From Bryobacter aggregatus MPL3 (lineage in GTDB: Bacteria > Acidobacteriota > Terriglobia > Bryobacterales > Bryobacteraceae), in assembly GCF_000702445.1 (NCBI RefSeq), contig NZ_JNIF01000004.1, forward strand, positions 1,364,001 through 1,428,000: a stretch of 64,000 nt of DNA, read 5' to 3'. Position 1 is the stretch's first letter; each line of letters starts with the position of its first letter. Positions 25,606 through 32,401 of this stretch are shown here, piece after piece. The position numbers and the translations under genes are program-made. The notes beneath the pieces were generated by a model. It saw only the letters and a program-made list of their open reading frames with translations, searched no databases and was not told the DNA's origin.

Positions 25606-26850
25606 TTAGCGCAACCGCGCAATCGCCGCTTCGACAATCGGAAGATTCGCATCGGTCAGATCTTTGAGACTTTCCAGCGTCAAGGTGCCAACCGTTGCCT
25701 CTTCAATTACGACGGCCAAACGCTTGCGCGTTCGGTCCGCACATTTGCGTGCCGCCTGGAGAAGACGGCCTCGCGCATCCGCGATCTTGCCAGCAGTTTG
25801 ATTTGCCGCCGGCTCCGGCATACCAGACTTCGCTCTTGTCTCGACCTTCTCCAGCAAACTGCGCAACGTGTCGCGATCTGGAATGTCGTCGATGGCGTCG
25901 CTCGGCAAGTTCAATTCGTGGCAGAGTGCGCCGTACTGTTCTTCACCGAGGACTTTGCGCGCAGCGAGAAGACGTTCGACGCCTCGGCTCAGGTCGGTCA
26001 ACTTGTCGAGGACGATTGCAACCTTGGCGTTTCCGAGCCGCTTCAGATCTGTCGTCCCGCCATAGGTTTGGAGCGTGGACTGCGCCAGGCTAAATCCAAC
26101 TTTGTCGGCGAGAGCGGTGACTGCTGCCATTACTTCGTCACGAACCAGACTGTTGCGTGGCGCTCCATTGCTAACCGGACGCGTGCTTGCCGCTGGAGGT
26201 GGTGACTGACGCTTTGGCTGATGCGACCGCGGCAACGCCCAATCCGGCAGTGTCGGCACATAACCGGGCCGGTTCGACTGGTCGAGATCTACCCAGACCT
26301 TTTCGAGATCGTACAAGTAGCGACCGAGTCCGAAGCAGGCACAGGCACGCTTGAAGGCCTGCGCCTCGGCACGGGTTGCCGCGTTCTCATCATCGGCCCA
26401 CTCCTCGCCAACGCCCGTGTGTGTGCCGAGTCCATGGATGGTTACACGCGAAACCACTACGACCTTCGCGGCCACCGCTGTTTGCGACTTGTCGTTCGAC
26501 GCACGCCGCTCGAAGTTCTGCGCTACCTGCACGTCGTAATTGCGCGTCCATCCCCATTCCCCGAACACTGTGTTCAGCCGGTCGGTGTACGCGCGCTGGT
26601 CGGCGTATGCGATCAACTGGCCGCGCTTCTGCGGTCCATGCTTCGTTTGAATCGTGGATGTCGCTGTCACGCGCCATTTGATCTCGTCAGGGTGAAACGG
26701 CTCGTTGAGCTGTTCCTTGATTTCACTCCATCGTTTTGCGACGTCAAACTCTTCGCTCTTCGCCACATCACTGCGTTCGCCAAGCGGAACGCTGATCGCC
26801 GAGGGTGCCACGCTCGGCTGCTCTTTCACTGCACCATTCAGATGTCCCAT
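25606..26850 (-). CDS. Rad52-like single-strand annealing protein
   Basis: This 414-residue protein has AAAAGGAGC upstream of ATG 26850. The N-terminal half (about 45-215) is Rad52/22-like: RVTATSTIQTKHGPQKRGQL, YTDRLNTVFGEWGWTRNY, GVGEEWADDENAATRAEAQA and FKRACACFGLGRYLYDL. The last two are the conserved DNA-binding region and the G-x-G-RYLYD turn of that family. The C-terminal half is charged and probably disordered or partner-binding. It would anneal complementary single strands and fits with the neighbouring SSB, Gp157-like and primase genes. A 41-residue frame lies immediately upstream. Confidence 0.85.
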   Translation of the reverse strand: MGHLNGAVKEQPSVAPSAISVPLGERSDVAKSEEFDVAKRWSEIKEQLNEPFHPDEIKWRVTATSTIQTKHGPQKRGQLIAYADQRAYTDRLNTVFGEWGWTRNYDVQVAQNFERRASNDKSQTAVAAKVVVVSRVTIHGLGTHTGVGEEWADDENAATRAEAQAFKRACACFGLGRYLYDLEKVWVDLDQSNRPGYVPTLPDWALPRSHQPKRQSPPPAASTRPVSNGAPRNSLVRDEVMAAVTALADKVGFSLAQSTLQTYGGTTDLKRLGNAKVAIVLDKLTDLSRGVERLLAARKVLGEEQYGALCHELNLPSDAIDDIPDRDTLRSLLEKVETRAKSGMPEPAANQTAGKIADARGRLLQAARKCADRTRKRLAVVIEEATVGTLTLESLKDLTDANLPIVEAAIARLR

Positions 26851-26853
26851 GTC

Positions 26854-26979
26854 TCAATTGCTCCTTTTGCTCTTGTCGGTCTTCCGCATCTCTGCGCGAC
26901 CATCTTGTCCATTGCCAGCGACTTGCTCGCTGATCCACGCACAAGCCCGGATCGCTGGCGGCGCTGACACCATCTCCAT
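26854..26979 (-). CDS. Possible 41-residue small protein before the Rad52-like gene
   Basis: This frame is too short to be certain. ATG 26979 follows a GGAG-type sequence, and its stop lies 3 bases before the Rad52-like ATG, with that gene's ribosome-binding site inside it, as in coupled genes. The C-terminus (GRAEMRKTDKSKRSN) is very basic. Alternative frames here look less protein-like. It may equally be leader sequence. Confidence 0.35.
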   Translation of the reverse strand: MEMVSAPPAIRACAWISEQVAGNGQDGRAEMRKTDKSKRSN

Positions 26980-27348
26980 GCACACCGCCACTCCCACCTC
27001 GGCGCGCGCCACCGCTGCTCATCACACCTCCACCCACCGGTGCCACCCACAACTCCTTTTCCTCCTTACCCAAGCCACCACTCCACTTCCCGTCTCCCTC
27101 ACCCACTGACAACCGGTCCACCGCTCACCACCACCCACCGATTCCACCCACCACCCCACCTCTTCCCTCACCTCAACTCTCTACGCCCCACTCTCCGGCC
27201 ACTCTGGCTGACGGCAGCCTTGCTAAAGTCCGGGGATATCGGAAATTGGACGTAATGGTTTCAGCGATTTACAAGTGGGCGCGCGAAGGCAATAGGAGTT
27301 CAAACGAAAGCCATACCGGAGCCAATGAAGTTCGGATTAGCGGCTGGA
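26980..27348. other. G-poor, C/A-rich (plus strand) non-coding stretch
   Basis: No convincing gene is seen. On the plus strand the DNA is dominated by CCACC/CACCC-like units from about 27000 to 27215 and has very few G. On the minus strand, the sense strand of the Rad52 operon, it is therefore G-rich with many GGTGG runs. It could act as an unstructured or G-quadruplex-forming leader or a single-strand initiation zone; there is no direct evidence for either. Confidence 0.4.
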
Positions 27349-28110
27349 TCAGGCCAGGCAGTCGTGAAGACTTGCGGTGCTACTGGAGCGCAGATCCAGC
27401 AGCGGAGCCGTCTCCGGTTGGCTCTGGAATTCGCGGGTCAGCCCGACGTAGATGCGCGGGCAATGGCTCGGCGCGGCGTCGCGAAGCAGCAATTGCGACT
27501 TGCTGTCTGGTACGAGAAAGAGGAAACGGTCGAGCTGCCCTTCGTCTCTCAGCAGCGTGAATATGCGGAAGTATGCGTCGGCCGATTTGACAGTTCTTTC
27601 GAACTCTAGGGCGACTTCAGCTCGCCTGTCGCCGAGCCGGAACGACACGACAGCGTCGTACTCTTTCACGAATCGAATGCTTGCGACGCGATTCTGTGCG
27701 CGAACCTCCGCCTCAGATTGCCAAGTCCGCACCACTCCCGCGCGCCGGAGCGCCAACTGAATTCCGAACAGTTCGACGTCATGCCACACCTGGCTGCGCG
27801 CATTGGTGCCTCGCGAACGTGTTCGCCGTTCCACAATTGCACCGTCTTCACTCTGCAAGTAGAGTTCTCCCGCCTCGCCCAACGTCAGAACCGGCGGCAT
27901 TCCAGGAACGCATCGTGCATCGAGAAAGCCATGCTGCACCAAGCGACGCACCCGCCACGCCAGCGAGTCCCGCAAGTTCTTCGACTGCGAGTACGGAAAG
28001 TTGCTCTCAAACAACTGGTCGAGACGCGCGTGCCCGGCGGAGTAGACCGTGCGGAGGATGGGTTTGTCTGCCACTTCCGAGATCGCGATCGAGCCTTTGG
28101 CATAGCGCAT
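27349..28110 (-). CDS. Replication-relaxation/MobC-like winged-helix protein
   Basis: This 253-residue protein starts at ATG 28110. It has an N-terminal winged-helix region with SAGHARLDQLFE and the YSQSKNLRDSLAWRVRRLVQ recognition-helix block, then PPVLTLGEAGELYLQ. This is followed by a core with strands ending ALEFERTVKSADAYFRIF and FLFLVPDSKSQLLL. That arrangement resembles PF13814 'replication-relaxation' proteins, which sit beside TraG/VirD4 genes. It may bind the transfer origin or assist mobilisation; no relaxase tyrosine or HUH motif is seen. Family call is moderate. Confidence 0.6.
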   Translation of the reverse strand: MRYAKGSIAISEVADKPILRTVYSAGHARLDQLFESNFPYSQSKNLRDSLAWRVRRLVQHGFLDARCVPGMPPVLTLGEAGELYLQSEDGAIVERRTRSRGTNARSQVWHDVELFGIQLALRRAGVVRTWQSEAEVRAQNRVASIRFVKEYDAVVSFRLGDRRAEVALEFERTVKSADAYFRIFTLLRDEGQLDRFLFLVPDSKSQLLLRDAAPSHCPRIYVGLTREFQSQPETAPLLDLRSSSTASLHDCLA

Positions 28111-28113
28111 CGG

Positions 28114-28614
28114 TCACCACCCGCGAGTCTTCCAACGCGCAGGGCCGCGTTCGGTTACCTCAAAGACTGCCGATCCAGAAGCGCCAGAGAGCCAGGCAAG
28201 TGGCTTTACCAGTAGCAGCAGTTCCTGTTTGTCCTTCCGCTGAGACGCGGATAGAACGAGGGATCGCTCGGGATCGAACCCTTCTGGGCCGATCAATCCG
28301 ACCAGCCGTTCGTTCACGGTTGTCAGATACCAATCGGCCGCAGAGTCCGGTGCAGCAGGAAACACAAGGCGCATGCTGCGCCGGTCGGAGCATTCGGCGA
28401 TGTCGCCGGCGATCCAGTTTCGTCCCTGAACTTGCGAAGGTTGCTGCAGAAATGGCTTCGACCGTGCTCCAAAAACCAACTGCCCGAACAATGTTGCGTA
28501 CGAACGGACCTTGATCCCATCGCGGATTCCCGTTGTGTTCCACACACGCGTGCCGCCGTTCGGCAGTTCTTTCGTTTGCCAAAGGCTTCCCAATGAGTGG
28601 ACCCGGACAATCAC
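28114..28614 (-). CDS. Hypothetical protein of the coupling-protein operon
   Basis: This 166-residue protein starts at 28614, overlapping the stop of the upstream coiled-coil gene by four bases (ATGA). It is mostly beta-rich (VRVHSLGSLWQTKEL, RLVFPAAPDSAADWYLTTVN) with no signal peptide or membrane span. Tight coupling with the VirD4 operon suggests a transfer-related job. Family not recognised. Confidence 0.65.
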   Translation of the reverse strand: MIVRVHSLGSLWQTKELPNGGTRVWNTTGIRDGIKVRSYATLFGQLVFGARSKPFLQQPSQVQGRNWIAGDIAECSDRRSMRLVFPAAPDSAADWYLTTVNERLVGLIGPEGFDPERSLVLSASQRKDKQELLLLVKPLAWLSGASGSAVFEVTERGPARWKTRGW

Positions 28615-29393
28615 TTCGGCCCCCGCTTGGTGACCTTCTTGTCCCCGAGTTGTGATTCGGCTCGCTGGAGGCGCGCCACGAGTTCTGCATTCGCGCCGTT
28701 TTGGCGTTCCTGCACAAGCGCTTCGAGTTGGCGAAGACGTTGTTCGAGTCCGGCCTGAAGCGATTCCCGATCTTCCAGCGCCTTCTGAAGCCGCATCGAC
28801 TTTGCTTCTTCGGCTGTCAGCTTGTTTCGCAGGGTCAGGACTTCCTGCCGCCAGGTGTCAGTTGAGTTGCCACCGGGCACGCCAGATTCCTGATTCTCGA
28901 TGACGCGATTGCAGTGTTCAATGTGGCGGTTGTACAGGCCGATCGCTTCCTTGGCACGATCTTCGGCGATGCGTTTTGCGTTGATCGCATCGGCGAGGCA
29001 CTCGGCCGCGACCCACTTGATCTGCCGCATTTTGTCCCACCACACCCAGCAGACGAGCAGAAGCAACAGAATTGCTCCCATCTGAAACGCGCTCCAGCGG
29101 AAGTACGGATTCAAAATGGACTGTTCGGATAGCCGTGCAATTCGCCGGTCGATCTCATCGCCCCAGCGGATCTGCTTCGGATTCAGTGCGCGGAGGTAGA
29201 ACTCGAAGATTGTTTCGCGCGGAGCGGTACGGTTGAGTGGAACGGGCCGGTACGGTTGGTTCGGGTTGACGCCGACGCTGCCCGTCCCACTCGGCACCGT
29301 CTTGATGGGCGCCTTGCGCTCCGCGGGAGTTTGCGCCGACATCGAAAGCGGACTAAGAGCAATCGCCGCGACAAGAATGAGGATTCGTTTCAT
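28611..29393 (-). CDS. Secreted or inner-membrane coiled-coil protein
   Basis: This 260-residue protein starts at ATG 29393, overlapping the VirD4 stop by four bases (ATGA). A signal-like N-terminus (MKRILILVAAIALSPLSMSA) is followed by a Pro-rich linker, one membrane span near WSAFQMGAILLLLLVCWVWW, and a long charged coiled coil to the end. The topology suggests a bitopic membrane protein with a cytoplasmic or periplasmic helical rod. Its place downstream of VirD4 suggests it is part of the transfer machinery. No exact family is recognised. Confidence 0.7.
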   Translation of the reverse strand: MKRILILVAAIALSPLSMSAQTPAERKAPIKTVPSGTGSVGVNPNQPYRPVPLNRTAPRETIFEFYLRALNPKQIRWGDEIDRRIARLSEQSILNPYFRWSAFQMGAILLLLLVCWVWWDKMRQIKWVAAECLADAINAKRIAEDRAKEAIGLYNRHIEHCNRVIENQESGVPGGNSTDTWRQEVLTLRNKLTAEEAKSMRLQKALEDRESLQAGLEQRLRQLEALVQERQNGANAELVARLQRAESQLGDKKVTKRGPK

Positions 29394-31183
29394 GTTGTCC
29401 CCCGGCGCGGCAATGAGATCGTCGCCGCCAACTTCTGATCTTTGAAGCGCAGGTTCGCGCCGCGAGCATCGGCGCGAGATGAGAGTAGTTTCGGGAACAT
29501 GCCCGGCTCGAAGCACGGGACTCGGATGTCGCTTGGCGGGCGAACATGCAAGCGGCCGTGCATGGTTCCCTGAATTGGGTCCGTCATAAGGATCTCCATT
29601 TTTCCCTTACCGAGGTTCTTGATGTGGTGATCGAGGGCCCGGTACTCCAGTTGCTCCCGCTCCGTCGCGCCGATGGCTTTCTGGAATTGTTCGAAGCCGA
29701 GGAAGTCCTTGCGCCAAAGTTGTTGCGTCCGCTTCTGCACCGGCACTTGCGAGGATGCCTGCTTGAAGTACTTGGCCGTCTCTTCATCGCGAGTCTGGAG
29801 CAGCATGGTTGTTCCGGGAGCGGAGGAGACGTCCTGCTGAAAGTCGCGGCCCACCTGCAAGAGTTGGGGGAGCGATTGCATCGAGAACAGAAAGGCGGTG
29901 TTCGTGCCGCGCGCGGTGTTGAGGATCTGAGCGAAGTTCCGGTAGCCGAACGGTGCAAACTCGTCCATGACGACGGAGAACAGCGGCTTGTTCGTGCGCT
30001 TCCGCTCTGATTCCGACTCGTAACGTTTGCCCACCACCAGTTGGAGATTCTGCAGCAGCATCTTCCCCAAAGCGCGAACTGGAGCAGTGTTCTTGTTGAT
30101 GTTCAGGCTGACGAAGAGAATCAGTTGCTGGTCGATCACCTCGTTGATCGACAGCAGGTTGTCGTAGGGTCCGGTAATAACGCTCAACTCGTCATCGAGG
30201 AAGGTCATGCATTCGTTCAGCAACCCCTGGATTTTTGGCACCCGATCCCGGTCAGAGAAGGACTGGAAGAGATTCTTAACGGACATCTCGAAGTTCAGCC
30301 GACGCTGGGTTGAGATGCCGGAATCGCGGCTCATTTGGTGGCGGGCAAGGGCGACTTGGTCCTCGATCACGCGTTGATCCAGCGCCATCACCATGACGTC
30401 GTAAAAGTTGAAGGCACGGCCGGTGTAGTGCAGGATGCGGACGATGTCGGCGAGGTAGTTCAATTGGTGCTTGGCGAAGAACTCGTCATGGAGGTCAAAG
30501 GACCCGAAGACCATGGAGACCTGGGCCATGTAGTTGTCGTCATCCGACGAGAACGGGTTGTATTGAACCGAGTATTCGGGGCGGGACGGATTCATGAGCC
30601 GCAGGTCGTTCAGGCGTCCGGCGCGATGAATGTAGGGAAGCAGGGAGTGGAAGAACTCCAGATCACCTTTGCCGTCGAAGATCACCATCGGAATGCGACG
30701 CGGATCGTCTGTTGGCCCGACGCGCCGCATCAGATCTTGCGTGATGATGTTGCGCAGCAGAGTCGTCTTTCCGCTTCCGGTTTGGCCTAGGACTAGCGCC
30801 TGCATGACGCGAGTCTCATCACTCCACTTCCAGGGCTTGCCGTGCGCGTCGTAGCCCAGAACAACTGCGCTCTCCTTCCAGGCGTCCTCGACAATCTGGC
30901 GATCAGAACGCGCGGGGATTGTGGGTAGTTGGTTGGGCCAGCAATCCTCTCTCGCTTTTCGGGCTTGGGTGATTTCAAAGATCAGCAAGTAAAAGCCAAC
31001 GGCGAACAACAAGATCCACAGGGTGAGTTCCACGATCTGGCGGTCGTGCAGGAACCAGGCATACTTCGCGATTGCCATGGCAGCCAGATAGGCGCCGAGC
31101 AAAAGCAACCACAAGAGGAGCGCCGGATTCTCCTCAATCAGCGACGGCCGGTACTTGTAGTCCGGAGAAGACTGGCTATTCAT
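29390..31183 (-). CDS. virD4: VirD4/TraG-family type IV coupling ATPase
   Basis: This 597-residue protein has two N-terminal membrane segments (about 21-45 and 53-71), Walker A GQTGSGKT at 133-140, and a Walker B region SVVMDEFAPFG at about 405-415 followed by NTARGTNTAFLFSMQSLPQL. This is the layout of TraD/TraG/VirD4 coupling proteins that link DNA to the type IV secretion channel and power transfer. Here it is separated from the virB operon by the RNA-polymerase-like gene and the defence cassette. The upstream neighbour is a small one-span membrane protein, the downstream one a coiled-coil protein. The all-alpha domain between Walker motifs is intact in length. Confidence 0.9.
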   Translation of the reverse strand: MNSQSSPDYKYRPSLIEENPALLLWLLLLGAYLAAMAIAKYAWFLHDRQIVELTLWILLFAVGFYLLIFEITQARKAREDCWPNQLPTIPARSDRQIVEDAWKESAVVLGYDAHGKPWKWSDETRVMQALVLGQTGSGKTTLLRNIITQDLMRRVGPTDDPRRIPMVIFDGKGDLEFFHSLLPYIHRAGRLNDLRLMNPSRPEYSVQYNPFSSDDDNYMAQVSMVFGSFDLHDEFFAKHQLNYLADIVRILHYTGRAFNFYDVMVMALDQRVIEDQVALARHQMSRDSGISTQRRLNFEMSVKNLFQSFSDRDRVPKIQGLLNECMTFLDDELSVITGPYDNLLSINEVIDQQLILFVSLNINKNTAPVRALGKMLLQNLQLVVGKRYESESERKRTNKPLFSVVMDEFAPFGYRNFAQILNTARGTNTAFLFSMQSLPQLLQVGRDFQQDVSSAPGTTMLLQTRDEETAKYFKQASSQVPVQKRTQQLWRKDFLGFEQFQKAIGATEREQLEYRALDHHIKNLGKGKMEILMTDPIQGTMHGRLHVRPPSDIRVPCFEPGMFPKLLSSRADARGANLRFKDQKLAATISLPRRGTT

Positions 31184-31198
31184 ATGGCTGAGTCCTCT

Positions 31199-31441
31199 CT
31201 AACGCAGGTGGAAGTAGTAGACGATCAGCGCTGCGAGCAACACTAACCCACCGAACGCAACCAGCCACTTCTTCGGCTGACGTTGCACTTGCTGAAATGG
31301 ATTGCGCGGCTCCATCGCTATATCGCTGAGCAGGTTGCGCAGTCCCATGTGGGTTCGGTCACGCAGCAGAAGCTCAAACTGCTGGTGGACCTCGCTCGCT
31401 GTCACCAAAGAAGCGGACTCATTCACCGGATCGGCGGCCAT
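31199..31441 (-). CDS. Small one-span membrane protein upstream of VirD4
   Basis: This 80-residue protein has AGGAGG before ATG 31441. It has a polar N-terminus and one hydrophobic segment at the end (WLVAFGGLVLLAALIVYYFHLR, cytoplasmic-in orientation likely). Its first codons overlap the VirB9-like gene's end by 23 bases, and VirD4 follows 15 bp downstream. Such short tail-anchored proteins occur beside coupling proteins; its function is unknown. Confidence 0.65.
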   Translation of the reverse strand: MAADPVNESASLVTASEVHQQFELLLRDRTHMGLRNLLSDIAMEPRNPFQQVQRQPKKWLVAFGGLVLLAALIVYYFHLR

Positions 31442-32324
31442 GCGCCACCTCCTGCTTAGTGGTCAGTCTGCCCAAAACCAAGAGCGCTTCGACAGATGCT
31501 TTCGCATCTGGTGGGAAGCCGAGGCGCACAAGCTGTCCGTCTGCCGGCGGCGACTCCAGCCGAAACGCAATCCAGCCATTGGCTTGCTCGCCGGGCTGCA
31601 CAAGTTCGGGAGCTTCACCGGCAACGATGGCGAGGTTTCCAACCGTTCGTGTGCGTATCTGGCGAGAGGAACGGCCATTCAATTGGTGGCCGGCAAGGGG
31701 GATCAATGAGAAGGGTGGCTTTAGCGCCTCCACCTGAGTGGCCGATGGCATCGTTAGCCGATAAACGGTCCGGCCATGATTCACTACTGCGTAGCGGAGG
31801 TAGCAGCGATCTTCCTTCCGGTAGAGATCGCGCAACAGCACCTCGACATGGTTGCCGAGATCTCGGTCCCCGTGGAGCAGAACTGCCTGAGCCTGCTCAA
31901 GCATCTCTGACGGCAACTGACGCTGGGCGCTCTCATCAGGAACGAGAGGCGAGGTATTAGCAATCGATTGAACCGCCACTTGGGGCTGATCAATCGCGAA
32001 ATGCATTTGATCAATGCCTGCCGCTGGCACAAGTTCATAACTGTAGCGGCCGGTTGCCGTCCATATAAAGAGGTTGGTACGCGCATTCTCGTCCGCGGGC
32101 TTCACGAAGACTTTGTTCTCTCGCCGCTCGATCGTGAACGCATCCTGGTTGCCCACGGCCACCATCGTCACGGGCTCGTGGAGCTCGATGATGGTCAAAT
32201 GGTCGCGCGCGGTTTCCACCCGAACCACCTTCTTGGGGTCGGGTGTCTGGGTTTCGAGCTTCTGTGCGGTGAGAATGCCGGCAGCGAAGATGGCCAGCAA
32301 AGAGAAGAGTGCGGATAGCTTCAT
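31419..32324 (-). CDS. VirB9/TrbG-like protein, second copy
   Basis: This 301-residue protein has GGGAGG upstream of ATG 32324. It has a signal peptide to about residue 20, then a VirB9/TrbG-like N-domain with VVRVETARDHLTIIELHEPVT and NLFIWTATGRYSYELVPA, ending in a beta-rich domain with RYAVVNHGRTVYRLTMPS and an Asn/Gly-rich turn. It has the same architecture as the VirB9-like protein at 55346-56272, so the element appears to carry two. VirB9 forms part of the outer-membrane core complex. The role of this second copy next to VirD4 is unclear. Confidence 0.65.
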   Translation of the reverse strand: MKLSALFSLLAIFAAGILTAQKLETQTPDPKKVVRVETARDHLTIIELHEPVTMVAVGNQDAFTIERRENKVFVKPADENARTNLFIWTATGRYSYELVPAAGIDQMHFAIDQPQVAVQSIANTSPLVPDESAQRQLPSEMLEQAQAVLLHGDRDLGNHVEVLLRDLYRKEDRCYLRYAVVNHGRTVYRLTMPSATQVEALKPPFSLIPLAGHQLNGRSSRQIRTRTVGNLAIVAGEAPELVQPGEQANGWIAFRLESPPADGQLVRLGFPPDAKASVEALLVLGRLTTKQEVAHGRRSGE

Positions 32325-32401
32325 TTGTGCCTCCCGTTGGTTCGCCCGGCAGACTCAGGTGCCCGCGCGGATGCACGGGACCTGAGTCGCTCGGGGTTGG
32401 T

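Noticed and set aside
26838-27050. Trp/Arg-rich frame upstream of the Rad52-like gene
   Set aside because: Composition is a by-product of the G-rich tract; the 41-codon frame in another phase fits the operon better.
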